NCBI GenBank assembly: GCA_016081115.2
Contig: CM071924.1
Location: 91,836,616-91,900,615 of the forward strand
Length of the DNA: 64,000 nucleotides
Source: Rehmannia glutinosa
Lineage: Eukaryota; Streptophyta; Magnoliopsida; Lamiales; Orobanchaceae
Direction of reading: 5' to 3'
Shown: positions 22,336 through 33,340 of the stretch, piece by piece
Layout: each line of letters opens with the position of its first letter
Position numbering within the stretch: position 1 is the stretch's first letter
The notes under the pieces: generated by a model
What the model was told of the DNA's origin: nothing
The model's database searches: none
What the model saw: the letters and a program-made list of their open reading frames with translations, nothing else
Made by a program: the position numbers and the translations under genes

Positions 22336-23083
22336 TTAACCAATAGTAGGAGCACGAATCACCACGCCATAGTCGTTAACCCAAAACGACACGGTCGTCG
22401 CATTCAAGTCTGCGATCCAGGAGTTCCATCTTTCAGAACAATTGCATTCACATTTTGATTCTCATTCTCTATCACCGCCGCTGCCTCCTCTCCGTTTCTA
22501 CCCACCAACTCCGGTCACGAATACTTCCCTGTACCAAAAACATATAATTTTTAAATTTACCGACGTAAAATCAGAACTATTTACTAACAATTTTAAATTC
22601 TCAGACGTAAATACTTATCTACAACCATCGGCGGACTTAGGGGACGGGGGCTCCCCTCCCCCAAAAAAAAAAAAAAAAAAAATGTCCAAAATTATTTTTC
22701 CCCAATTGTTTTTAATAGTTAAGATAAATGAGATGAATTTATATTTGCCCCCAAAATTTTATAAAAACTTTTATGGTTAGTATATGAACATTTTTTTCTC
22801 ATAGTGTAAATTTATAAATTCAGTCCGTTATTTCGCCCCCAAAGTCTGGAATCGTGCATCCGCCACCGCTACAACGATATTAAATACTAACTACCTACTG
22901 ATTTTTCTGTAACTGATTTTTAGTTGTAGCAAATGCATTTGAATTTACATTAACTACAAAAATAAATAATATAATTATAAAACATAAAAACAATATATAT
23001 AAAACATTATTGGTCCCTTATAGTTAAGGAAAGCCATGACAAATTAAAGAAGACAAATGATTCTTGCCTGGACAATATGCCAT
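22336..23083 (-). pseudogene. Potato type I protease inhibitor, copy 2 (broken)
   Basis: Exon 1 (23068-23083) encodes MAYCP plus G, with Asp3 changed to Tyr relative to the other copies. Exon 2 (22336-22528) keeps PELVGRNGEEAAAVIENEN and NVNAIVLKDGTP, but the conserved Trp after Lys/Tyr/Ser is TGA (stop). After GTP the frame and sequence break, destroying the reactive-site loop. The intron holds a hAT-like MITE (22626-22868). The promoter, in contrast, is nearly identical to that of the intact copy 3. Not expected to give an inhibitor. Confidence 0.85.
22626..22868. mobile_element. hAT-like MITE in intron of PI-I copy 2
   Basis: The 243-bp insertion is flanked by CTACAAC (22619-22625 and 22869-22875) and is absent from the introns of copies 1 and 3. 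Its ends, CGGCGGACTTAGG and GCATCCGCCACCG, are imperfect inverted repeats of a TGGCGGA-type terminus. It contains a poly(A) run at 22663-22681. Confidence 0.75.
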
Positions 23084-23402
23084 ATCTACTTGTGGTGCTG
23101 CTAATTATGTTATAACTTATAAGCAATTTATGAGGTTATATTGTTGTAAACGATGAATGCACATATATATAGAGAGTGAGGGACACATATATCGGCCGAT
23201 TTTCTTGAATGCCGACGTGTATATCACACTGTATCTATCTAAATGGCCTTGCTTGTCAATAGTCATTTTTGACATTGTTACGTTTCCTTATTCTTCAAGA
23301 GGGGCCGACCCAAAACTTTGAGATATATATGTACACAAAAAACGTTGATACTAATTAATGAATTATATTTACTACGGATTTGACTTTTGGTCCGTCTAAC
23401 TC

Positions 23403-23556
23403 GGGTAAGTAGATCTTTATCCACTTAGGTACTAAAGTGGGTTATATCTTGTTCAAGATCAACACATACACACACTTCCACATGTACATTTATGATCCAA
23501 TAAAGATAGTATAGAATTTCTTGGGTATCTAAAGAGAGGTAATCGGTAATCTGTCG
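23403..23556. mobile_element. MITE-like insertion upstream of PI-I copy 2
   Basis: The segment is flanked by ACTC on both sides and is missing in module 1, which reads straight through CTAACTCTATCCCC (empty site near 18955). The homologous 175-bp insertion in module 3 is at 49079-49253. Inverted repeats are eroded in this copy. Confidence 0.6.
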
Positions 23557-24225
23557 ACTCTATCCCCTAATCAGTGATATGACAATTTATTTATTTGATT
23601 ATTTTTGGCTTTGTGGGGAATCAGATTTCTGATTTAAGAAACAAAATTAATTAGGTGGTTGATGGGGTAAAAGTGTAATTTCTTTTTAGTAATTTCGCTT
23701 TTAACTAATTATTTAGCGATAGAAAATATTATTGGGGCAAGTCAATAGGACAGACCCAAATTTTTAAAAAGTCTCCTAGGCTGGGAGTTGGAAGTTTCTC
23801 TCTCTAACAAGAGAGAACCCTAGTTTTGTTTTGAGCTTTTTGGTTGTTTGAGCGCCGCTTCTCCTGTCTTCTCTTATCTTGATGGTTCAGTATGGGAATT
23901 CTTCATGGATTCTTTAGTAGGCCTTTGCATGGATAAGATAATTAATTTAAGTGCATTTATGTTTTGAGTTTTGACTTTTTTATTGTTGTTCTCCTTCCAT
24001 TTTTACTGTTTTATTGGCTTCTCACTGTTATACGTGTCTTTTGTCCTGTTTTTTTCATATCCACCAACCTCCATTATTGCTGTCTTTATTGTGTCTTGAG
24101 AATCTTTCTTACCTTATTCTTGGTCCCCACCTGACCCCTTTGTAGAGCTTTTGTTTTCCTGTCTTCCAGGTGGCCAGATCTTGAGCATTGGGGGTGTATC
24201 GGAAGGCAGAGATATCCCAATCAAA

Positions 24226-25555
24226 ATGGACACAGATCTAGCATTGAGATTAAAGTCGTTCTCTTTGTCTGCTAAGGAAAGTGAAGATATAGCCTTGGAT
24301 GAAGAAGATATTGCTTGAAGCAAGGCAGAATGCGAAAAAGCCTTGTGGGTAAAATTTTTGGAAGCAAGAAATGTAACTTTATTGGATTTAAGAACACCAT
24401 CTCGAGTATTTGGCAGACAAAAGAATCCTTCACGATCCGGGAAATTGGTCATAACCTCTTTCAATTCGTCTTCACTTCCCGGGAGGACCAAGCTAAAGTG
24501 CGGGAAGGTAAAACTTGGAGCTTTGATAGTCAATACTTGATTCTTCGGGATTGGTCCAAAAACTCATAGATAATTTGGATAGCTTGAAAACTGTTGAGTT
24601 GTGGGTTCAACTTTGGGACATACCATGTCACTGGACGAGTATTGAGACGGGGATGAAAATTGGATCTAAATTTGACTCGGTGAAAGATATTATCATACCA
24701 GAGACGGGGAGTAGTTCAGGTAGACATATCAAAGTCCGAGTGGAAATTGACCTGGAAAAGCCTCTCATGAGAGGGACTAACCTTAAGCTGGATGGAGAGA
24801 CCTATTGGATCAGTTTCAAATATGAAAATCTTCAATCTTTTTGCTTTTACTGCGGAATGATTGGGCATACCGAAAGGAGCTGCCAGAAACGCAAAGATGA
24901 CTTGGGAATGAATATCTTGAGGGATGGGCAATTTGGAGAATGGATGAGAGCAATGGATTTTGGTTCATCCAGGAATGGAATTAGGAGTTCAAGAACTACC
25001 TCATCCTCTGCAAATGTTGAAACTCCAGTGGAAAGGATTATTATAAGAAAAGATCAAGAGGATCAAGTGAAGTCCAATATTAATTCTGAAGGAGGAATTG
25101 AAAAGAGTAGCATAGTGGGAACCGAAGAATTACAAAAACCTGAGCCTATGCCAATTCTAAGGGCCCTGGAGAATAGAACCGAAACTAAGCCGCTGGTACA
25201 AAAAGAAACAAGTATGATAGTGCAGCTAATGAGCAGGGAAGATAACAAGGAAAATACTAGGATCCCTGTGAAGGCTCAACAAAAGAAGGCTGAGAAGTGT
25301 GAGCAAGGGATAAGAACACCTCTGGGAGAAATACAAAATGAGATGAATGAAGGGTATGAAAACACAAGAGTGGATAGGAAAGAGAATGAAAGGAAAATCA
25401 TCAAGAAGTACTGTGGAAAAAGGCCAATCCCAAGCCTATGGAGGTGTGTGACTCTTCTGAGTCCGAATATTGTGGCATTAAAAGAAATTTTAAACAGATT
25501 GAAACAGAGGAGAATGAATTGGGTGTGCATAAGAGAAGCAAGGGGAGGATACTAG
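24226..25555 (+). pseudogene. LINE ORF1 (DUF4283 plus CCHC zinc knuckle)
   Basis: The start is ATG at 24226 (MDTDLALRLKSFSLSAKE). An in-frame stop and a frame change follow near 24315, and another frame change near 24545. The DUF4283-type region covers about 24315-24830 (WSFDSQYLILRDW, ELWVQLWDIPCHW). The zinc knuckle FCFYCGMIGHTERSCQKR is at about 24838-24893. A hydrophilic, Lys/Glu-rich C-terminal region extends to 25555. Plant L1 ORF1 proteins of this kind bind element RNA. The stop/frame breaks prevent a full product. Confidence 0.85.
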
Positions 25556-25617
25556 AGGAAGTGGAAACAACTCGGACATGGTGGAGGTGGCCACCAAAAA
25601 TGGGCCCAAAGTTTTAG

Positions 25618-28600
25618 ATGAATGTATGTGTATGGAATTGTAGAGGATTGGGAGGACCTCTACAATTTCTCAACTCAAGGAGGCTTGGAAACTCCATCTC
25701 CAGATTTGGTTTTTGTATGTGAAACAAAAAAAAAAAAGAGACTTTTGTGAGAACTATGAGTAAAAGGTTTAATGTACAAGAAAGATGGTTTTGTGTGAAT
25801 CCGATTGGTAAAAGTGGAGGTTTGTTTGTGTTTTGGTCTAATAGAATCAAAGTTAGGAAAATATTGAGCTCGAGTTACGTGTGGAAATTGAGTACGATCT
25901 CAAGAGGAAAATGAAATGTTTTGGGCCGTTTTTATTTATGCAAGCACCGATAAAGGCATCGAAAAGAGCAATGGCAATTTCTACAAGCCGCTAAGGAAAA
26001 AACGGGGTCGCTTTGGTGCTTGGGGGAGACTTCAATGACATCTCTTGTAAGGAGGAGAAAAGAGGAGGCAGATTAAGAAGTCAAGCTTGACTTTTTGGAT
26101 TTTAATAGCTTTATTGAAGGCATGGAGATGGGGGAAATAAAGTTTAGGGGACATCCTTACACATGGGCTAATAATAGAGAGGGTGAAGGATTTGTGGAGG
26201 AAAGAATTGATCGCTTTTTGGGTCCCCAAACCGGATGCTCGATTCCCGATGCGGTGTCCAACATATTGAAATGCATTCTTGGATCATTATTTACTTTTGT
26301 TGGAAACTTCCGCAATCTCTAAGAGGAAAAAAAGATTCACTTTTGACAAGAAATGGCTTCATTGGGAAGGATTGACACAATCGTGGAGCAGCCTGGAATC
26401 GGAAGTGAAAGGAACTCCTTTGATCGGGTTCAATGTAAAATTGTGCAGAAAGTGATTGGCTATTATCAATGGAGTAAGGACAAGATGACCAACTCTGCTA
26501 AGATGATTGATAAATGCAAAAAAAGGCCGAGTGAGATTAAAAGGAATGATTGCAAAGGAATGGAATGAGTGGAGTAATCTCGAAGTGTTCTTGATAAAGC
26601 CTATAAAGAGGAGGAGAGTTATCGGGGTCAAAAAGCAAGGATCACTTGGGTCAAAGAAGGAGATAAGAACTCAAGTTCTTTCATGCTTGTACACTTCAAA
26701 GAAGGAAAATTAACAACATTGATAGGCTTATTTCAAGGGATGGGACTGTGTGTGAATCTCGAGCGGCTATTGAAGGTGAAATCACCGATTTTACCAAAAC
26801 ATTTCAGATCGATAATCCAGGCCATGATCTTACTATTTTGGATGGGATTTCTCAAGCAATCACACCCCAATGAACAAGATCTTGATCACCGGTGGAGGAC
26901 AAGGAAATTAAAAATGCTCTTTTTGATCTTAGCCCTTCTAAAGCTCCCGGTTTGGATGGTATAAATCCCCTCTTCTTTCAAAGATTTTTGGAATATCATA
27001 TCTGTTAAATTTTGTTTTTTGTGAAGGACTTTTTTCGTAACCATAAAATGCTCAAGAGTGTGAATCACACCCTCATCACACTCATTCAAAATAAAGAACC
27101 CCACATCCATTGCTCATTTAGACTTATTAGCTTATGTGGTGTTGTTTATAAAGTGATTTCCAAAATTATTGTCAATAGAATGAAACCTATCCCGCATCAT
27201 TGTATTAGTCCTAATCAATCAGCTTTTATTCCTGGTAGCAGATTATTGACAATGTGGTTCTTACTCATGAATGTATTCATTATCCGAATGGACTTAGAAA
27301 AGGCAAAACAACATTCATGGCACTTAAATTAGACATGTCAAAGGCCTACGATAGAGTTGAGTGGAGCTTTCTTATTTCGTGCTTTCTAAGATGGGTTTTG
27401 ACTCTAAATTTGTTAACTGGATTTTTAACCGCATTAGTTCTACTTTTTCGTTAATATCGGTGGTCAAGTTTCGAGGATACTTTAGACCTACTAGAGGGAT
27501 TAGACAGGGGGGACCCCTTTCACCTTATCTCTTCATTCATTTGTCTCAAGTTCTATCCCGCTTGATTAAATAGCCCAAGTCAACTACCTTTTAAGGGCAT
27601 GAAATTGTGTAGACAGTGGTCCTCCTTTAACGCACCTCTTTTTTGGCCGATGATTCTATTATCTTTTGTGAGGCTTTCTTTTTCGTGCACTTAGTGTGAA
27701 AACTATCTTGGATAGATATTGTAATGCTTCCAGGCGGAGTTATTAATATGGAAAAATCTTGATTCTTTTTAGTAAAAACACCTCGAATTGTTAAAAAGGG
27801 ATATATGTGCTATGCTTGATGGTATTTCAGTTCAAAATCACTCAAGGTACCTTGGTTTACCAATGGTTGGGAAAATCAAAAAAGAAATTTTCCAATATGT
27901 TTCGATTGTGTGCATAAAAGAGTTGCTAGTTGGAGCACCACATTTCTATCTTCACAGTAAAGAGGTCATGTTAAAAGCGAGTTATCAATGCAATGCCAAC
28001 ATATGTGATGTCTTGCTTCAAACTACCAACCTCTATCCGTAAGAATATCTCGTAGTGCTACTTCCAAGTTTTGGTGGGGTGCGAGAAAATGGGAATAGAA
28101 AGATGTGTTGGGTAGCCTGGGACAAAATGACTCTTCCAAAAAGAGGGGGGCTGGGATTTCATGATCTTGCTCTGTTTAATGAAGCCTTAATTGTCAAACA
28201 ACTGTGGAGACTTTTGACTCAACCTAATTTGTTGATCAAGAGAGTTCTCAAGGCAAAATACTACTCCAAAGAGGACTACTCAAATGTGAACTCGAAAAGT
28301 GGTGATTCATGGTTGTGGAAGAGTTGGATTAGAACCAAGGCTACCTTACTACAAGGTCCGAGGATGCAAGTTGGTGATGGTAAATCAATTAATGTTTGGG
28401 ACACTCCACGGGTCGCCGAGAACCCCAACCTTCAAGCCCTACGGTCATATTCCTCCAATGTGGGAATCCCTGTGGGCTAAGGATCCGATCTCTGCAGATG
28501 GAAGGCAATGGAACAAGACTTTATCATCCGATATTCGGTGCTCAGGATGTGGAAGCAATTTTGCGGTACCAATCATGAGAGGGCTCTATGGATGATGGAT

Positions 28601-29690
28601 TTGGCATTGGGACAAAAAGGGAAATTTTCAAACCAAGTCCGCCTATACTATGCTCGTAAATTCAAAAAGGAGTGTGATGGACTTACGAATCAAGTAGAGG
28701 TCCCAAAGGCGAGGTGAACATGTGGAGGAAATCTTTGGGGCTTGGAGGTTAAAAATAAAGTTAAACACTTTGTGTGGAGGACCATCAACAACAGTCTTCC
28801 AATTGCCTCGTAATGTCCGAGAAAAGAGAGGCATGAAGGTGGAGACCGGATGTCGATTTGTGGAGAGGGGATGAGACAAATTTGAACATTTATTTTTCCA
28901 ATGTTCAAGAGCAGCTTTGGTTTGGAAGTTAAAAGATAATGGAATGCAACATTGAAACAGAGCTTCAAAGTGAGAGAGTGGTGGTACGTGATTTGTCATA
29001 TCAAATGTTGTGACTCCACAACCTTTCGATTGCGACTTTCGGTGTATATCTTGTGGTGGCTTTGGAAGACCAGGAACTTGTGGATTTTTCAAAAATGCGA
29101 GTGGAAAGAAGAGGATATTGTCAAGAGAGCTATTCAAGAATGGCAAGAATATCAAGCCATTATTGACAAGAAAGGAGAAATATTTCTAGGAATGATGAAC
29201 AGAAAGAGAAGGGGATGGAAATGGGGTTCAAAAAGTGACACAAGAGGACATCCGAAAAATGATGATCGTCTCGTTAACCGAGGACTTGAGGACGACTTAT
29301 GGAGGCCGGATTGAAGATGAAAATGGATGTCGATGAAAGCATGGGCAACCTCTCAGGGATGGCAAGAATCATCCATGTGGAGGGCCGTGTTGTGGGGATC
29401 CGGCAGCCTTGTGTTTTGCAAAGACAAAGTTGAACAGATTCAATTTGAAGATTCATATAGATGATCGGGATATTGTTAGCAAACTCAACGTTCAATCGAT
29501 TTTTGAGGGTGAGGGTGCTCAAATAGCCAAGACATCTACTTGTTAAGCTTTATTTTTGATCATGTGGTTTTTTTTGGTCAAGAACAAAAGAGTGTAATCA
29601 AATGTAATAGATTAGCTAATCTTGTTCTTGATAGTTTTGTGGATTTGAATTGGGTTGACCAATTCCCGGTTGGCTATTACAATAGCCAAA
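25618..29690 (+). pseudogene. LINE ORF2 (endonuclease, RT, zf-RVT, RNase H)
   Basis: The start MNVCVWNCRGLG (25618) is the usual plant L1 endonuclease beginning. GDFNDIS (about 26028) is an endonuclease motif. RT motifs: FRLISLCGVVYKVISKI (27115), ALKLDMSKAYDRVEW (27320), RGIRQGGPLSPYLF (27490) and a catalytic ADDSIIF at about 27645, with Leu before ADD. Then RYLGLPMVGK (27845), a zf-RVT region (about 28640-28920) and an RNase H-like region (29310-29690, KMKMDVDES and LANLVLDS). At least six frame changes break it. It would nick and reverse-transcribe target-primed. Confidence 0.85.
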
Positions 29691-29790
29691 TTGGTTTAGT
29701 TAGCTTGATTGGCTACGCAAGTGTAATTGTTTCGTTTATGTTGAGGTATCAATGAAAATGCTATCGTTCGAAAAAAAAAAAAAAAAAATA

Positions 29791-30661
29791 GACAGACCCA
29801 TGAACCCATTGACTCATAACATTAAACCCATGAGGTTGAACTCACAATACCATAACCTAGAGGCACAATTCATTATATTAGGTTACATTGATACCCAACT
29901 CATTATACTAAGCCCATGCGCTCCACAATCTTAAGTATAAATAGTTACTCCCTAATTATTATTCATTAAGTACAATTACTACTTTTGAATTTCCGTATGC
30001 TCTCCTACACATTGTTGACTTAAGCATCCGAGAGGCTTAGGGAACAACCTCAAGGTCCTTCTAAGTTCTAACATTATTTGCGTGTTGCAGGATGGTTTGC
30101 TACCCGTAGATTGGACTTTAGACCAAAATCGTAAATCTTAGCTCGAAGAAAAAAACTCTGTCAAACGGTCTAACAGACAAAATCCATTAAACGGTCTCAA
30201 AATCTACTCGGTGGCATTCTTGTAATATTAACAATGATCTTTTTGTAATATCTAGGACCTAGATAATGATCCTCGAAAAGTATGAACAATACATTTGAAA
30301 AGTATTAGTACATAGTTCAATTGAAAGTATTAGTTTTGTAATATCGATGGTGATATAATATCACGAGAATGCTAAAAAGTATTAAATTTTCATCTAAAAA
30401 GTATTAGGACATAGTTCACATGAAAATATTTAATAATCACTCAAAAAGTAGTAGTTTTTCCGTCAAAAGTATTAGTTGTCCCCGTGAAACGTATTAGTAG
30501 TTCAAACATATTAGTTTTTCCCCTGAAAGAGTTTTAGTAATTCCCCTGAAATGTATTAGTTTTTCTAATAAAAATATTAGTATTTAGTAGTCCCCCTAAA
30601 AAGTGTTAGTAGGTCCCCTAAAATATATTAAACATTATGTTGGGTTGCTGGGGTTGAGCTA
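29791..30661. repeat. Module 2, middle part
   Basis: Continues module 2 after the L1 and matches 19190-19930 and 49460-50360. It contains the AAAGTATTAG array at 30280-30610 and no gene. It ends at GAGCTA, the Cassandra insertion point; the uninterrupted sequence GAGCTAGGTT is in module 3 near 50357. Confidence 0.8.
30280..30610. repeat. Degenerate AAAGTATTAG array, module 2
   Basis: Same motif family and spacing as in modules 1 and 3, with AAAGTATTAGT, GAAACGTATTAGTA and CCCC-containing spacers. Confidence 0.75.
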
Positions 30662-30869
30662 TGTGACACCCGGGGCCAAAGAGGGGGGAGTGATCGCAGG
30701 TGCAAGGCACGGAAGAGGAGCGGCTCGGGCGATCTTCAGCGGAGCGGGACATGAATGAACCAATCCCACACCCAAAGAAGAGGATGTTCGAGACTCGTGT
30801 ATGTATGGGACTATACAATTGAGGAGAGCTTAAAAGATTTGATAGGTACTACTCATACCAACAAGATGC

Positions 30870-30975
30870 ATCTTCTTTTCTGGTGTTCATCTCATAAAAA
30901 CTCTGAAGTTAAGCGTGCTTGGCCCGGAGCAATTATGGGATGGGTGACCTCCCGTGAAGCTGCTCTTAGGGTGCG
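30870..30975 (+). promoter_or_regulatory. 5S rRNA-like pol III promoter region, left LTR
   Basis: GAAGTTAAGCGTGCTTGG (about 30905-30922) equals the 5S A-box region and GGGATGGGTGACCTCCC (30937-30953) the C-box region, at 5S-like distance. The second LTR has a more diverged version (about 31350-31445: GTTAAGCGTGCTTGG, GGGATCGGTGACCCCC). Confidence 0.85.
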
Positions 30976-31057
30976 CGTGAGTAAGGACAAAGTGCGTTGG
31001 AAAGACTCGTATTGATTTGTGGGGACGATCATCGATCCGGAAGGTGGGCGTTCGAGA

Positions 31058-31069
31058 TGGTATTAGAGC
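31058..31069 (+). other. Cassandra primer binding site
   Basis: TGGTATTAGAGC lies four bases after the left LTR and is complementary to the 3' end of initiator-Met tRNA apart from one position common in plant elements. Confidence 0.8.
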
Positions 31070-31527
31070 GATTCTCTCCTAGTAAGGTGTGGTTCGGGAT
31101 GAACCAAGTGAAGTTGGTGGGCATGTGACGCCCGGGGCCAAGAGGGCGGGGAGTGATCACCGGTGCAAGAAGGCACGGACAAGGAGCGACTCTGCGCAGT
31201 TTTCTAGCGGAGGGACATGAATGAACCAATCCCACTTTTTTTAGAAGAAGAGGACATTCGAGAATGTGTAGGTATGAGACTATACGATTGATTGAGAGAG
31301 CTTAAAGGATTTGATAGGTACTACTCATACCAACAAGATGCATCTTCTTTTCTCGGTGCTCATCTCATAAAAACTCCGGTTAAGCGTGCTTGGTCCGGAG
31401 AAATTGTGGGATCGGTGACCCCCAGGGGAAGCCGCTCTCGGGGTTCGCATAAGTGAGGACAAAGCGTTACTGGAAGACTCGTGTTGGTTTGACGGGACGA
31501 TCGCCGATCCGGAAGACGGCCGTTCAG

Positions 31528-31863
31528 GTCTAGGTTAGGGGGATCCAAGGTGGGGCCTCCGACATTTTCTATGGGAAAAAAATAAAAATAAGTCTATATT
31601 TTTCTAAGGAAAAAATAGTTGAGCTTGGGGGAAAAATATTTGGGCTAGGGGTAACAAGCCAATCTGGTTATGCCCCGACTAGGTTCGGGTCGGGACGACC
31701 TATTAGTCTCGAACTGCTTCTAACCGTTATACCATCTAATAGGTTAAGCTCGAATTATCTCAACTTAGAGTGAGGTGCCTTTTTAGTAGCATAAGTGGTT
31801 ATCAATTTATGCAAGAAATGGTGGCATGAAGCCATGAAGGTGACAATATGAATGTTTGATTTT
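31528..31863. repeat. Module 2, part after Cassandra
   Basis: Matches 50360-50680 of module 3, including the AAGTGGTTATCAATTTATG and GGTGGCATGAAGCCATGAAGGTGACA stretches. No gene is seen. Confidence 0.7.
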
Positions 31864-33105
31864 TTTAAATAAATGGAAATATATAAAAAAGAAAGAAAAA
31901 GGTCCTAATCACAACCCGAGGTAGCAAATGAAAAACAATGCAATATTTTGGGGAAAAAAACGAAAAAAATAATTTAAAGACGCAATTTAAATGAAGGGAG
32001 TTTGTGTCTCGAGGATTTTCGAGTGATATTACCATTTTTTTTGCACGTTTTCAAGTATCGCCTTGATAGTCTGACGTGGCTTGTGGAATGTCGGTCGAAG
32101 ATCATCGAGCCACAATTTTCATAGCCTTCATAGTTTTTGAGGGAGCACATGAGTGATTGATAATCAAAGTAATTGAAGAGTTGCCTAACTTGGTCTTTAA
32201 AGCTTCGGTTTGTCTTATTCTTCTTCATTTGCCATAGCAAACCAACGTTTCCCTACTAATACAACCATTGCTTTGAAACCCCTCGACGGATCGTTAGAGC
32301 TAAGGACATAATCATTAAGCGGACGACTTCTAGACACATTTTCCATGGCATTGTGGAGATCCGTTTGACTCTTTTCATCTAAATTTGGTGCAATCACCGT
32401 GTCCTCATGAGCAATAACCAAATCCATTCTGGTAGTTGATAAAGAACCATATAGTCCTATCAGGATTGACATTCGAACCTTTGAGGCCCACATCTGCTTG
32501 GACGTGTGATGGCTCATTCTCTCCATGTAAATCCTCCAATTAATGTATCACCCAATTACACGTTAAAAGAATTCCATGTTTGAATACCCGAAGTGGATGG
32601 TCCACCCTCCTTAAGGTCAATACTCCTCTCCATTGAATAGGCTTTCCGGCTTAACTTGAACCCAAATTTCCGGAACTACTTCCCTACCCTTGTTAACCGA
32701 AATCCTACCATGATTCCATGTCCTAATGGCCGATCGTCCATGAATCGGGCTCTTATCAGTTTGAACAATGTCAGTTTTTTTTGTAGTATCTTGATAGTGA
32801 CAATTCGTAATACGATGTCCAATAATCCAACAATTAATGCAAAAATCCGGCGAATTCTCATAACTGATGGAGACAACAGAGCAATGTCTTACCTTTTCAA
32901 CCATAATAAATTCCTGAAGAGATTTATTCAATTCAAGTTCAACTAATACTCGAACAAAATATCCCACCTCCCCATACAACGAACGACAAACAATTCGAAT
33001 CAGATTACCTATTGCACTTGCAATCTTTGTAATCAAAGTGGGATATCAATACACAATACTTAGTTCATAAATCCAAACCCAAACTTGTGCCATAGAAGTA
33101 TTAAT
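31864..33105 (-). pseudogene. DUF4283/zinc-knuckle retrocopy-like insertion
   Basis: The insertion is flanked by TTTGATTTT (31855-31863 and 33106-33114); module 3 has the corresponding uninterrupted region near 50668. On the minus strand it encodes AQVWVWIYELSIVY, then YPTLITKIASAIGN, GEVGYFVRVLVELELNKSLQEF (as two adjoining motifs) and a zinc knuckle FCINCWIIGHRITNC (about 32617-33090). This is the layout of the DUF4283-CCHC proteins of plant LINE ORF1. Frame breaks follow downstream to about 31975. A short T run at 31861-31867 could be an eroded poly(A). ORF2 is absent. Confidence 0.7.
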
Positions 33106-33164
33106 TTTGATTTTGTTGTTATTGCATTTTGTTAAATTTGATTTGTTCCAATCAAGGCTATAAA

Positions 33165-33332
33165 CTAGTGGCAGATTTAGGGCTAGGTCAACCTTCTTTT
33201 TTTTAAAAAAAAAATAGTGAGATTTTTAAAAAAAATAGTTATATTTTGTATTATAGTTTTTGGATTTTCTATTCGATCCACCCGATTTTCATGTATCGGC
33301 ACACCCTGCTAGGGTCTTTGAGCTCCGCCATT
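33165..33332. mobile_element. hAT-like MITE with 8-bp target duplication
   Basis: The element begins CTAGTGGCAGATTTAGG and ends GAGCTCCGCCATT, flanked by GCTATAAA (33157-33164 and 33333-33340). The 8-bp duplication and GTGGCRGA-type ends fit hAT. It is related in its ends to the MITE in the intron of PI-I copy 2. Confidence 0.75.
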
Positions 33333-33340
33333 GCTATAAA

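Larger units (their letters stand above)
20045..23758. repeat. Module 2, left part
   Basis: The 20045-20706 stretch corresponds to 5140-5760, and 21448-23758 to 17130-19190. Between them lie two MITEs and about 190 bp of AT-rich sequence. The module is interrupted at 23758 by a full-size L1 element and resumes at 29791. Confidence 0.8.
23759..29790 (+). mobile_element. L1-clade LINE with poly(A) tail and 10-bp target duplication
   Basis: The 6.0 kb insertion is flanked by GACAGACCCA (23749-23758 and 29791-29800) and ends in a poly(A) of about 19 residues (29770-29788). It contains a 5' UTR (23759-24225), an ORF1 with zinc knuckle, and an ORF2 with endonuclease, RT, zf-RVT and RNase H domains. 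The module sequence continues directly on both sides. Both ORFs are frameshifted, so the copy is dead although its length is nearly complete. Confidence 0.9.
30662..31527 (+). mobile_element. Cassandra-type TRIM retrotransposon with 5S rRNA-like LTRs
   Basis: Two direct LTRs (30662-31054 and 31124 to about 31527) start TGTGACRCCCGGGGCC and enclose only about 69 bp. That internal part holds the primer site TGGTATTAGAGC (31058-31069, initiator Met tRNA) and a purine-rich AAGTTGGTGGGCA before the second LTR. Each LTR contains 5S rRNA-like sequence with pol III A and C boxes. No protein is encoded. The left flank GAGCTA and right flank GTCTAGGTT match the empty site GAGCTAGGTT of module 3, with an imperfect 5-bp duplication. 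Confidence 0.88.

Noticed and set aside
22442..22780. Plus-strand open frame with a Lys run
   Set aside because: It is antisense to PI-I copy 2 exon 2 and reads into a poly(A) run of an intronic MITE.
24114..24533. 139-residue open frame on the minus strand
   Set aside because: It is antisense to the LINE ORF1 start region and shows no domain of its own.
28643..29155. 170-residue open frame on the minus strand
   Set aside because: It is antisense to the zf-RVT and RNase H part of LINE ORF2, which has recognisable motifs on the plus strand.
30870..31445. Functional 5S rRNA genes
   Set aside because: The 5S-like sequence is diverged, contains changes in conserved loops and is embedded in paired LTRs with a primer site, which is the Cassandra structure.
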